The translations under genes were made by a program, and so were the position numbers. Positions 11,508 through 22,705 of a stretch of DNA of 64,000 nucleotides are shown here, in pieces; position 1 is the stretch's first letter; each line of letters begins with the position of its first letter. This stretch comes from Cornus controversa (lineage: Eukaryota; Streptophyta; Magnoliopsida; Cornales; Cornaceae). Below the pieces are notes generated by a model, which ran no database searches, was not told where the DNA came from, and was given only the letters and a program-made list of their open reading frames with translations. The stretch covers positions 79,474,533 to 79,538,532 of the forward strand of contig CM048845.1 in NCBI GenBank assembly GCA_026545225.1, in the 5' to 3' direction.

Positions 11508-12660
11508 CTTTGACCTTTTATTATTTTGATTGTGAAATAATATACTAATATAAAATTAAAGCTATACGGTAAAACTTATAGAATTATTAAATAAAATAAA
11601 ATTCATATGAGAGGAGGTTGAAGTTGTAAGTTTAGAAAAAATAAATATAATTTTGTGGACTTCAAGGACTTGAACAAGTACATTGATGAAAAAGAAATTA
11701 TAGGTTTGTTTTCTTTTAACTCTTTACTCTCCTTATATATATTTTCTCTTATATATAAATTTATAAGTTTAATTTTTACTCTTGCTAGATGCTTTGAGAA
11801 TTGTTATTGACGCATATAAATCATTTCAATGGATATGAGGTACATCATTTCAACACTACATAAATGCTCATAATTATCAATATAAATTATTGAACTAATT
11901 ATTTTTTTTATAACAGTTCAAATACTTTGACATTGTGGGATGATCTTGTTGAGAATGAAGAAAATTTAATAATGAAGCTAATAAATGAAAGACCTATTAT
12001 CACAGTTACACATTTGTCAATCAACATATTCAAAGGTAACTTATCATATGACATTGAGATTATTCAGCCTATAATATAAATTGTATTTGGTGTAGTTTTT
12101 TGTGCCTAGCTCAGAATATTAATTCTAACAAATCATGATTGGATTTTATATGCATAATACACTTAGAGATATATAATTGATAATGGTAATGTGTGAGGAA
12201 TGAAGATAGTGAGAGAATAAATAAAATTAGAATAAACATCAATATATAAGAATTATAATATATATATTTTTATTTTTTTGAATTTTAAAAATAAAAAAAT
12301 GGTGTGTTAGGGATGAAGTGTGAGAGAAAAAATAAATATAATTACAAAAGCTATAAAAATAAGAATTATAATTTTATTTTTTACCAAGGTTACAGAATGA
12401 AAATAGTTTTTGGTATTTTAATTAATGTGTTTGGATGCGTTATAATAGTTTTGAATAAAAAAATGGTGTGTTAGGGATGAAGTGTGAGAGAAAGAATAAA
12501 TATAATTAGAAAAGCTATAAAAATAAGAATTATAATTTTATTTTTTTACCAAGGTTACAGAATGAAAATAGTTTTTGGTGTTGTAATTAATGTGTTTGGA
12601 TGCGTTATAATAGTTTTGAATGTTTTGGATGTTATAATAAATTTTTAATTTATTTTTAAT
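10846..12660 (+). repeat. Degraded AT-rich partial units
   Basis: Scattered partial copies of the 8555-10845 unit: the motif gtgttagg(g)atgaagt followed by gagagaa and ataaatagaattag recurs about every 80-330 bases, and a larger piece of the unit recurs at 12065-12250. A 105-base stretch is repeated in tandem near 12300-12560. A (TA)n tract lies at 11470-11507. An RPA1-like exon set (11652-12035) sits in the middle and a Helitron-type end closes the region. Confidence 0.7.
11652..12035 (+). pseudogene. RPA1-like (replication protein A large subunit) fragment
   Basis: Three exon-like pieces with GT-AG boundaries. 11652-11703 reads FVDFKDLNKYIDEKEII; 11789-11839 reads about DALRIVIDAYKSFQWI and then meets a stop just before its donor; 11917-12035 reads SNTLTLWDDLVENEENLIMK and on to SINIFK. 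The L-T-L-W-D-D motif followed by a P-I-I-x-V-T-x-L strand is typical of the OB folds of plant RPA1 proteins, which bind single-stranded DNA in replication and repair. Introns are 11704-11788 and 11840-11916; a further donor follows at 12036. Only about 70 residues of a protein of more than 600 are present. RPA-like genes are known cargo of plant Helitrons, and a Helitron-type end lies 650 bases downstream, so capture is likely but not proven. Confidence 0.7.
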
Positions 12661-12662
12661 CA

Positions 12663-12689
12663 ACGTGCATCGCACGTGCTTTAAACTAG
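12663..12689 (+). mobile_element. Helitron-type 3' terminus
   Basis: A perfect six-base-pair hairpin (acgtgc-atc-gcacgt, 12663-12677) is followed nine bases later by CTAG (12686-12689) and then a T. This is the classic 3' end of plant Helitrons: a short GC-rich hairpin just before CTRR, inserted between A and T. It stands out in an otherwise AT-rich region. The matching 5' TC end could not be placed; it may lie left of 8555. No Rep/helicase was seen. Confidence 0.7.
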
Positions 12690-14190
12690 TATATATAAAT
12701 ATATGTATGCAATATGAATCAGAGATACATTGCCTTTTCGAAAAAAAAGAAAAGAAAAGAAAAGAATGAGAGATATAAGTAGAATAAATAGTGATGGGAG
12801 GAGAGAGAGAGAGCGCTATATATATAGTCATGAGTGGTAGACAAAATAAAAGAATGATGGAAGGAGTGAGAGAGAGCTATATTAAAGAAAGAAATGTTGG
12901 TATGAAAAAAGAATAAAAAAAGAAAAAAGAAGCAAGAGAGGAATAAATAAAAAAAAATCAAATACACCCTCTGTTGATTATTGTAAACTGAAGGAAATGA
13001 GGGTAGGGACAAAGACACATGATATTCTTCTTCTTCTTCTGCAGATTCATGCATGCTTTGTATGTATTTTTTTAATTTATTTTTTTCTGTTTTAATTAAT
13101 TTAAGTGATTTCTGTTGTATTTTTTTAATCTATTTTTTTTTGTTTTAATTAATTTAAGTGATTTGTGTGGTGTTTTTTTATTATCTTTTTTTCTATTTTA
13201 TTTAAGATAAATGAACCTTATTGATGTTCGGTAATTTTTTTATTTATATTTTTTGCAACCCCCAAATCCGAATGAAAGAGAGATTGATAGCTTGGAGTTT
13301 GAAGATTGCTTGGATTATCTACTTATAAGGTTAGTTATTTTTCTTATGTCTACTCAAAAATTTAAATCTTGGTATGAAAAAAGAAAAAAAAAAAAAAAAG
13401 AGACGAAAAATTGATTCAATCTCTAAAAGGAGCTCTTCCTAAGTTTTTTAAAAACAATATACAAACAAAATGCGTCGATTGTGTCATTTTAATGAATCAT
13501 CTGCACTGTTATAATTTTTTTGCGTTTGTAAAATTTTATGTAAAAAGGGCCTTTATTTGAAACTTTGCTTTGGCCCCTTTTCATTTTAGGATTCTCAAGT
13601 TCATGGCTGATTTTTAAAAATAATACACAAATAAAATGTGTCGATTGTGTCATTTTAATGAAACATCTGCACTCTCGTACAATTTTTTTGCACTTGTGAA
13701 ATTATATGTAAAAAGGCCTTATTTGAAAATTTGCTTTGGCCCTTTAGGATTCCCAAGTTCATATATGGCTGTGTGAAACCATCTTCAGCAGCATTTTCCT
13801 TTTTGCATTCTTTCCTTCCCCTTTACCTTTTAACTTATTCTTAACCATCTTCAGCAGCATTTTCCTTTTGCATTCTTTCCTTCCCCTTTACCTTTAACTC
13901 ATTCTTTCCTTTTCTTTCTTTTGTTGATTTTTTTCTAGATGTTCTATATTGGGTTAATTTACGTAGTGTTTGAGAGAGAATTTCCAACCTAATCTCAAAA
14001 TCATACTGTTGTGATTGATATGGCTACTTGTTTTTCACTTTGTGGGTGATTTTGGTGGTATATATTTTGTGTTCTTGGTGTTTGATTTGAACTTGCATAT
14101 GTAATTCACATCTTGCTTTAAAACAAAGTTGTTATTTCAGATGAGTACATGATACAAAAAACCAGCATTGAAGATGCACCTATGAGCAGA
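12690..14190. other. Intergenic, low complexity and tandem duplications
   Basis: 12720-12960 is A/G-rich simple sequence. A unit of about 70 bases (tttaattaatttaagtgatt type) is doubled near 13064-13190. A unit of about 165 bases is doubled at 13440-13765. A 50-base piece (ccatcttcagcagcattttcc...) is doubled at 13790-13895. From about 13880 the sequence matches the upstream region of the intact DC1 gene (18000-18300), so it is the old promoter side of DC1 copy 2. Confidence 0.6.
13440..13765 (+). repeat. ~165 bp direct tandem duplication
   Basis: Two adjacent copies (about 13440-13610 and 13612-13765) share gtcgattgtgtcattttaat, the piece ending tttggcccttt, and many other blocks, with scattered differences. 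Confidence 0.8.
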
Positions 14191-14305
14191 GCAACTGGTG
14201 GTAAGTATTAAAAGTATAGTTGCAAACTGCTACTTCCCACCGCACCAAATTCCCCTATTCCCTCCCCCTTCTTTTCCTCCACCATTGTCCCTACCAAACA
14301 TAGTG

Positions 14306-15757
14306 ATGGAGATGGAGATTCATCATTTCAGCCATGAACATCCCTTGACCTATGGTAACGTGTGCTCTGTTTTCTGTTCCGGCTGTGGCCAAATCATTTC
14401 TGGTCCGGCCTACTGTTGCACCAAAAATGTCTGCACAAATACTGTTTTGAGTTGCCGTTTGAGATCAAGCACCCCTTTCATCCGCAACACCCTCTCACCC
14501 TCAAATATGAAAATCAAGTTGACCGCGTTACTGATGATGACAGCATCTGCGATGCCTGTGGAGGGGATACAACAGACTTATTCTTCCGGTGTTCTAAGTG
14601 TGAATTTGATCTTGATGGTGATTGCGCTTCGCTGATGCCCACCAATAATCATGAAGGTAATGAGCACCTGATTCAGCATCTTGGCAAAATGCATCCCTTG
14701 ATTCTCTGCGATATGAATAAGAATTTTAAGTTTGACTGCAATGCGTGCACGCTCCCAATTGAGGATTCGATGATCTATGTTTGCCTTGATTGCCATTTGT
14801 TGCTGCACATATCATGTGTTGAATTGCCACAAACCATCACACACCCCTTCCACCCACAACATCCTCTCATCATCTTTTCTAGAGGACGTAATTCTACTCA
14901 TCAGCGGTGCAATGCCTGTGGGTGCCTAGAAATGGAGTACTACTTCCGTTGTTATGTGTGTTCATTCCAACTTGACCTTAGATGTGCTTGGATGATGCCC
15001 ATCAATAATCATGAAGCAGGTCATGAATACCAGATTCAACATTTTGGCCAAACACATCCTTTGATTCTCTGTAGTATGAATAAGAATTTCAAGCTTTCCT
15101 GCTCTGCGTGCACATTCCCTTTTGAGGAGTTGATCTATGTTTGCCTTGAATGCAAAGTCTTGCTGCACAAAACATGCTTTGAATTGGCAATCGAGATAGA
15201 ACACTCTTTCCACCCACAACACCTTCTCATCCTCTTTCCTAACCCAGTGGAATGCGATAAGGCGTGCTCAGCTTGTGGAGACTCAATAGAAGGCTGCCAT
15301 TACACCTGTTCAAGGGATGAAAGCTTTGATTTCTTCTCTATGCATACTAGATGTGCTTCTTCACTAGTCCCCGCCATAAGGTCTAAACTTCATGATCACC
15401 CTCTTGCTTTCTTCAAGAATAGAGGTCCGGACATAAAATAAAGTTGAGTACTTTTCCTGTAGTGTTTGTTCTGGCGACATCATCACCTCCTTTTTTCGTT
15501 GTGTGAAGTGCAATTTCAGTCTCCATGTGCATTGTTATCCAACATTACCGCAAACCATCAAACATGAATGTCACGGACATCCCTTTACCCTCACCTATTC
15601 TCCAGTCAAAGATTACCAGGATGAAGACGAGGACGCAGAATTTTACTGTGATTTTTGCGAGGAAAGAAGAAACCTATTTGAACCAACCTATTATTGTGTA
15701 GAATGCCAGAAAGTAGGAAGACACTATGTTGCTCATTTTGATTGCCTGATCTCTGAG
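14306..15757 (+). pseudogene. DC1-domain gene, copy 2 (frameshifted)
   Basis: Close relative of the intact DC1 gene. ATG 14306 opens the usual start (MEMEIHHFSHEHPL...). Within the first module a block equal to about 13 bases of the sister is missing near 14434, which shifts the frame. The long frame then runs to 15441 and holds modules 2-6 and the start of 7 with cysteines and histidines intact. Extra bases near 15440 end that frame, and modules 7-8 continue in another frame to 15757, where a ctctgag/gtacgt donor is kept. After the donor the sequence is unlike the sister, and no copy of exon 2 was found before 17570, so the 3' end appears lost. Cysteine patterns are well kept, which suggests recent decay, or sequencing errors at the two frameshifts. 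Confidence 0.82.
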
Positions 15758-17569
15758 GTACGTTTCTTTTCATTGTTGCGTATAAAAGTATTGTCCTTCT
15801 TTTTCAATCCCTTAGTCTCAGTCCTCTCCTCACGCAGCAGAGATGGCCCTCAGTCTCAGTCCTCAGTCACCATTCACCCCTCTCACTCGGTCACTCCGGC
15901 ACTGGTTTGTTCATCGTCTCTGGCTCTTCTTCTCAAATTTGGTGAATTTTATGGAAGTTCTGATAATTATAGTAGAAGCTTGAATATGAGAACAGTAGTA
16001 CAGGCTATTAGTGAGATTTGCCTTTTCCAGATAGCTTTGTAGGTGTTTCATTTGTTTTCGTAATATGTCACAGCATCCATCACAAAATACATTTTATGGT
16101 ACTAATTTATCTACAAGGTCATGAATGTTTGCATTACTTGATTTTGTGAGGCTGTCTTCAGATTTTTTGAGTCTTCGAATTTCTGCATTCCTCATCTACT
16201 TTGTCTTGATCAAATCCTATCTTGCTGACTTTATTTGACATTGATGTGATGCCAATTGATATTGTGATTTGATTTATTTATTGGATTCACCTTTAGATTT
16301 TTATCTACTTAATTTAGTTATCTTATCTGGTGGTTGCTTCCGAGAATAATAATTTGATTTTTAATTCAATCACCTCCAGTAATAGGCTCTCTCCTCTGGT
16401 TTGTCACATACTTTTTTCCATTGTGATCAGTTCACGACTGACTTTATCTGACATTGATGTGATGCCAATTGATATTGTGATTTGATTTATTTTTTGGACT
16501 CACGTGGAGATTTTTATCTTCTTAATTTAGTTCTCTTATCTGATACTTTTTTCCATTGTGATCTGTTCATGACTGTGTAGGCGTTTACAATCCATATCTT
16601 CTAATATAGCAGTATCTCCAAATGTTCATTTAATCCTTTTCAAAAAAAAAAAAAAATACAAAAGAACAACTGTTCAAACTGGTTCGGTTTCATAGCCACC
16701 GGTTCTAAAATTCAGGAATCGTTCAGATCAGTTCCAGTTCTATTAAAAATCGTAAAAAATTAAACTGTATACACCCCTAACGGTGACCCAAAATACAGTG
16801 TGACAGAACATAAACTTAGTACTGCAAAACCTTTGGCCAGCCATGACCCAAAACCTTTGGCTGGGCATGAACTAAAAAATTGGCATGGTGATAATGAACA
16901 AGGTTACCTCGGTGGGATCCAAAATTTGGTTGTAACCCAATCTATGGTGGTAGAAACAAAAAACAGATGATCCATACCGTCGTGGCATCTCAAATTCCGC
17001 TGTAGTCCAAACTACAATGGTGAAAACAAGATATAGAGGTACCAGGTCCAGTCTCAATTTGGGTGCTTTGTTATCCGGCCATGTAGGGCTCCGACCATTT
17101 AGTAAACTAAATTGAATATGTGTGTTTGCGATATCGGGCTCTGCAGCCAAGTAGTAGTCCGACGGTTTAGAAATTTAATGCCCAATATGTGTGTACACGT
17201 TGTCTTGTTCTCTAGCCAAGTAGTACTCTGGCCCTCGAGCGTTGTTTTGGGGGCATGTAGTACTCCGGCGATAGAACCTTGTTATGGAGATTTTGGGCTG
17301 CAACAATCTCGTCCTTCAGCTATGAAAGTTGCCTCCTTGTCTTACCGCCAAGAGTACCAAATTGCATGTCCAATTTGAGTGCAAACAGTTATGTAGTTTG
17401 ATTCTGCATGGGAGCAAGTTGCTTACTTTAGACTACTGGGTCATTAGCCCAGCAAATATAAGTAACCTCTCGTTCTTCAAATGAGAGCTCCATTTTAGAC
17501 ATTTGTGGGTACATATGAGTATTTACTTGACCCAAAAAAACAAAAAACAAAAAACAAAAAATAAAAATT
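15758..17569. other. Intergenic, unassigned
   Basis: No gene recognised. 15800-16040 is a CT-rich stretch with a 65-codon frame of no known family. 16229-16400 and 16440-16570 are a direct duplication (see separate entry). 16660-16785, with ggttcggtttcatagccacc and ending tacacccctaac, looks like one end of a MITE-type repeat, without a visible partner end. 16870-17400 contains no feature I can name. Confidence 0.45.
16229..16570 (+). repeat. Direct duplication, ~210 bp apart
   Basis: The block gacattgatgtgatgccaat, with following gatattgtgatttgatttat and a shared gatttttatct..cttaattt tail, occurs near 16235 and again near 16448. The copies differ at several sites. Confidence 0.8.
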
Positions 17570-18300
17570 GCTTACTTTAGCATGAGTAGTATCTCTTCTT
17601 TCTTCTAGTTAAAAAGGTTAAGAATTTCAGTTCTAATAAAGAAATGCATTTAATTAAATGACCATCTCAATGATTTCAAACAAGAGATTCGATCTGTTTT
17701 GGGGCTTGCTTTAACTTTTTGTGGTCCAATACTTCTAACAAACACCCAAAAACTAGCTGCACCCAAGTGAGAACCGTGGACTATATTCTTTTGACAAATT
17801 GGGACCCAATTTTCTAAGGACTCGTATAAGTGGCTTTCTACCGAAGCGTCATGGCCAAGCTTCAAGCACATAATAAATCATTTTCGGATGGTTTGTGAAG
17901 TTCGTGGCTGTGTGAACCATAGACTTAGCTCATCTACCGAATGGTGGGTCCGGGACAACATCTCTGTCTAAGCATTTTCCTTTTACCTTATTTTTCTCTC
18001 TCCTTTACCTTTAACTTATTCTTTCCTTTTCTTTCTTTCGTTGATTTTTTCTAGATATTCTGTATGGGATCAATTTACGCGCGCAGTGTTTGAGAGAGAA
18101 TTTTCAACCTGATTTCAAAATTTTATTGTTATGGTACTTGTTTTTCACTTTATTGGATGATTTTGGTGGCATGCATTTTGTGCTTTCGGTGTTTGATTGA
18201 ACAATTGCATACATAATTCAAACATCTTGCTTGAAAAGAAAAGGTACTGCTTGTAAACAAAGCTGTTATCTTCCGGATGAGTACATGATACGATAAAAAC
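17570..18300 (+). repeat. Duplicated upstream region of the DC1 genes
   Basis: 17570-17860 matches 8190-8550; 17851-17930 matches 6810-6900; 18000-18200 matches 13880-14110; 18180-18320 matches about 830-1000 before DC1 copy 1. These are the upstream and probable promoter stretches shared by the three DC1 copies. No specific promoter element can be called with confidence. Confidence 0.7.
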
Positions 18301-18444
18301 TACTAGTACTGAATTAAGCTAGGTACAAGTAGGAGCAGTATTAAAAGTTTAATTACTTACAAACTGCTACTTAATTCCCACCACACCACATTCCTTCTTT
18401 TCCTCCAATATTAATATTATTGTCCCTAGCTACCAAACATAGTG

Positions 18445-21400
18445 ATGGAGGAGGAGATTCAACATCAACATTTTAGCAAATGCCATGAACATCCCTTGTC
18501 GAACTGCAACGTGTTCTCTGTCATCTGTTCCAGCTGTGGCCAACTCATTTCAGGTCCGGCCTACTGTTGCACCAAAAATGACTGCAAGTATTACATCCAC
18601 AAATACTGTTTTAAATTGTCGATGGGGCTTCAGATCAAACACCCCTTTCACCTGCAACACCCTCTCACCCTCCAATATAAACATCAGCTTGACCACTACA
18701 ATCCTGATGATGATGATGTCATCATCTGCCATGCCTGTGGATGCGACACGCCTGACTTCTTCTTCCAGTGTTCTGAGTGTGAATTTGACCTTGATGTTGT
18801 TTGTGCTTCACTGATGCCCACGGACACCAATGAGCATCCTATTCAACATCTCAACAAAAAGCATCCCTTGATTCTCTGCGCTATGAACAAGAATTTTAAG
18901 TTTTACTGCAATGCATGCACGCTCCTTATTGAGGAGGGTTTGATGCTCTATGTTTGCCTTGATTGCCATTTTTTGCTGCACAGGTCTTGTGTTGAATTGC
19001 CATTAACCATCACACACCCCTTCCACCCACAACACCCTCTCACCCTCTTTTCTAAAGCACGTAATCCTAATCAACAGTGCAATGCCTGTGGGTGCCGAGC
19101 AATGGAGTGTTACTTCGGTTGTTATCAGTGTTCATTCCAACTCGACATTAGATGTGCTTTGATGATGCTCACTAATAATCATGAAGGATGTCATGAGTAC
19201 CAGATTCAGCATTTTGGCCAAACACATCCCTTGATTCTCTGTAATATGAATAAGAATTTTAAGCTTTTCTGCTCCGTGTGCACTCTCCCTTTTAAGGATT
19301 TGATCTACGTTTGCCTCGAATGCAAAGTGTTGCTGCACAAATCATGCTTTGAATTGGAAGTGGAGATCCAACACCCTTCCCACCCACAGCACCGTCTCAT
19401 CCTCTTTCCTAACCCACCACTGGAACACAATGAGTGCTCAGCTTGTGGAGACTCCATAGATGGTTGCCATTACAACTGTTTGAGAGATGAATGCTTTAAT
19501 TCCAATTTCTCTATGCATACTAGGTGTGCTTCTTCACTAGTGCCCACCATAAGGTCTAAACACCACCAACACCCTCTTGCTTTCTTCAAGAATAATGATC
19601 CGGTAATAAAAAGTGAGTACTTTTCATGTAGTGTTTGTTCTGGCGACATCATTACCTCTTTTTTTCGTTGTGTGAAATGCAATTTCAGTCTCCATGTACA
19701 TTGTTATCCAACATTACCACAAACCATCAAACATCAATGTCACGGACATCCCTTTACCCTCACCTATTCTCCAGTCAAAGATTACCAGGATGAAGATGAG
19801 GACGCAGAATTTTACTGTGATTTTTGCGAGGAAAGAAGAAACCTATTTGAACCAACCTATTATTGTGTAGAATGCCAGAAAGTAGGAAGCTACTATGTTG
19901 CTCATTTTGATTGCCTGATCTCTGAGGTACGCCCACAACCCATTTTACCTAAACTGTTAGCTGCTTCTTTTATGGTTTCACTTTCTTTTCACTTCAAAAA
20001 TCATGTAAATAAAATGAATTAATTTAGGATTTGGATTTTATATACTTCATAGGTGAAGGTTAGAGATCTCCATGTGGGTGTGGTCTTAACAAACAACATG
20101 AATCTCATTCCATGTGAGTTGATCTCTATCCTCCGTTGTGCACATCATCATGTTGTGCACAAGAGAGGATTACCACATAAATTGAAATAGGTTTACTGTA
20201 TTAGGGTCCAAAAAACTTGCATTTTATTTTAAAATGTTGTTATGGCCCGGGCCAGGTTGTGTTGCCACCATTGACCTCTCTTTTTCTCAATCTCTTTTTT
20301 AATGGATTTTAACCCAATTCTTAGGGTCTATTGTAACCCCTTATATTAGAGGAGGTTAGGGTTTGTATTCTTCAAGTTGAATAGTGAAAATTCTGAAATA
20401 GAAAGAAAAAGACAGAGAGGGTGTATTGGGTTTAGGGTTTTGGAAACTTGTACATTTCCTTTATTCTTCGTATAGGGAAATCTTGTAGGTTATAAGTCAA
20501 AAGCATTTTATAGGACACCAAATATAGCTTGAGGAGACCGCCGGACCTCTAGCTTGGATGGTAGGATTGATTGTTCAAGCTCCATTAGGAATATATTGTG
20601 AGTAATGGGTGTTGTGTGTTTGCTTTAGCTTCCAGAAATATATATATACACACACACACACACACATATATAGCTTGAGGAGTATCCATCTTAAGATTGA
20701 TTTGGTTCCTTTTATCCTATTCTTCCCAAAACATTTGGTCCTTGTGGACTAGAAAGCATTTGATTAAAGACAGAGGCCTTTGGGACATTAAAATCCCAAG
20801 CAACTGCTCTTGAACTCAATGAAATTTTTTGCAGTTGAGAGACACTTAAAGACCATTGATTCAACGTAGGATTAACAACGGTAACATCACCCATGCTCTC
20901 TTTGATGGTTGACTCCCATGTAGTCCTTTGAACCTAATTGCTAATGCCAATGCTATTGCCAGCTCAAGGTTCAGGGGGAGTGTCAATAGGTATGTCAAAG
21001 TGTATATTTATCACCAACAAGCATGATTTATCAAAGGTGTTACCAAAAAATCATCCACAAATAATCCAAGTGAGGCGGGATGGGGGCTTTCCCCAGACGT
21101 ACCAGGCTGTTATGGGAGCTTCTTGTAGTTAATTGGATTTCACAAGATACCTTGTGACCCCGTTCGTCGACTCCACTGAAATTCCAAACGAATTAAAAGG
21201 ATCTTTACATTTTTTTGGGAAACCCATACAAATCAGTTTCATTCATGTATTCAACCTGTTAGAAACTTTTTGTATTTAAGTCTATTTTTATTTACCAAAA
21301 AAAAAAAAAATTCCTATTATAAACTACAACAAACATATCCACTCATTCACACATCCACAGTCGCTCAGACTTTAATACTCAACTTTTTGTGAACCTATGA

Positions 21401-22503
21401 GCTAGGATTAGGGCTGCAAATGAATTGAGCCGAGCTTGAGTCTATTTGGGCTCGGACTAGTTTGTTCGTGGGCTCAGCTCAGGCTCGTGATGAGCTCAAA
21501 AATTTGAGTTTGGTCTCGGCTCGTTTACAAAAAAATTTGTTCAGCTTTAATTTGAGCTCGTGTTCAAGATCATTTTAGTTCATTTATGAATGTAAATGAG
21601 TCTACACAAGTCTATGTTCATGAACATGTTCATGAGATTACGAGTCGTATATGAGATTTGTTCACGAACATAAACGAGCTCGTGTTCAGAAGCCTACATG
21701 AGCCGAGCTCAATACTATTTAAGATCGACTTGTTTGCTTAATGAACGAGCTCGAGCCGAGCCCTTAACGAGTCTGAGCCCGACCATTAGTTTAATAATTA
21801 GTATAGGTTGGGTCTAAGTTTGTCCATGTCACAACTTTCAACTAAAAGTACGAAACTGGGTTGATAGCTACTTCATTAACACGATTTTTAAGCACTAGAA
21901 AGCACTATTTTATTCTTTAATCCCTTTTCATTTCTTGTCATTTTTCTTCTTTTATCTTTTTAACTTCTCTAGATAATTTCTCATATATATATATATATAT
22001 ATATAGATACATGGTTAGTTTTTTCTTTTTTATATTATATATTGACTTAAATTTTGGGTCCTTTTTAGGTTTTACGAGTACTAGAGGAAGAGTGGGCCTT
22101 GACTTGCAACTCTGGGGATAAGGAGTTGGATACCTCAACTGATGAAGTGGTTAGTAATGATCTGATAACAAAGATGGAGGGGACAAAACTGGAGAGTCCT
22201 GAGGGTGCAACTGGAAAGGTTGGGGTTGGAGATACCACAAACCGTGCCTGTGTTGAAGTGGTTGGGAATGTTCTGATAACAAAGATGGAAGAGGGCACAA
22301 AGCTGGAGAGTCATGAGAGTGCAACTGAAAAAGCAGGGGTTGGTACCACAAACCCTGCCCTTGTTGAACTAGATAAAGAAATCTTGACGCTTGACATAGT
22401 GATAGAGGCACAAAAAGCAATGCTAGGGGCATTTGAGGAGAGGCGTGCACATCTTCAAAATGTCAGACTTGAGATGTCAGATTTAGGTAACAAATCAGAT
22501 TGA
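18445..22503 (+). CDS. DC1 (cysteine/histidine-rich C1) domain protein, two exons
   Basis: Intact host gene of the plant DC1 family: zinc-binding, C1-like folds, generally linked to stress and hormone responses; the partner is unknown. Exon 1 (18445-19926, 494 codons) holds eight DC1 modules near residues 16-55, 66-123, 140-183, 192-240, 262-304, 311-365, 378-425 and 436-492, each with HP, two C-x2-C pairs and a closing C. It ends in GAG before a gtacgc donor. A ctttttag acceptor at 22061-22068 opens exon 2 (22069-22503), in phase with exon 1, giving about 638 residues. Exon 2 adds two imperfect 36-37 residue repeats (LITKMEGTKLES / LITKMEEGTKLES) and a heptad-like tail rich in L, E and A, a likely coiled coil. 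The start is ATG 18445; the codon before it is GTG. Read without splicing, the frame would stop at 20022 after 31 extra residues. The two-exon model is supported by the same donor, acceptor and exon 2 in copy 1. No signal peptide or membrane segment is seen. The 3' UTR probably runs to about 22690. Confidence 0.85.
20700..20960 (+). mobile_element. LINE relic (L1-type) in intron
   Basis: Reads about SLWTRKHLIKDRGLWDIKIP then SNCSW. This matches the same region of the L1 relic at 7130-8120 (WVRWVKTYLI ... IPQNNSW) but on the other strand. It is short, with stops, and lacks any 5' part or tail. Confidence 0.65.
21417..21790. mobile_element. hAT-type non-autonomous element piece
   Basis: It begins tagggctgcaaatgaattga and is full of gagccgagct, cgagctcgag and gttcatgaacatgttcatga motifs, like the ends of the hAT element at 56466-61611. 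The far end (ccgagcccttaacgag) is not a clean terminal repeat, so it is called a piece. Confidence 0.55.
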
Positions 22504-22705
22504 TTTACTAATAACTGGACGTCATTGAAGGGGCAGAGCGCAAGTTTGGGTTTGAAGCTGTGATGGTAAGCATGTATGTTGATTAAGTTTGTCTTTCTTG
22601 TGTAACATGAAGGGCAAACATGGTGTTAGTACCAGTACATTGTAGTGGTAGTTTGCAATTTTATTTAATTTGAATTTGTTGTCTTAAAGTACTTAAAGAC
22701 AATAA

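Larger units (their letters stand above)
19927..22068 (+). other. Intron of the intact DC1 gene
   Basis: 2142-base intron with a gtacgc donor and ctttttag acceptor. Its ends match the intron of DC1 copy 1 (2470-4790). It carries insertions not shared with copy 1: a LINE relic (20700-20960) and a GAGCCGAGC-type hAT piece (21417-21790), plus TA/CA microsatellites at about 20640-20672 and 21983-22004. Copy 1 instead carries a MITE. Confidence 0.7.

Noticed and set aside
12538-13054. Minus-strand Phe/Ser-rich frames of 97 and 111 codons
   Set aside because: They are translations of A/G-rich simple sequence, with no family motif and no splice or promoter support.
16872-17378. Frames of 92 and 88 codons on opposite strands
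   Set aside because: No recognisable motif, low support, and the two overlap each other antiparallel.
19927-20022. Continuation of the DC1 frame past the donor (31 residues)
   Set aside because: The residues are unlike DC1 ends and the in-phase second exon fits better; the unspliced ending is kept only as the alternative model.
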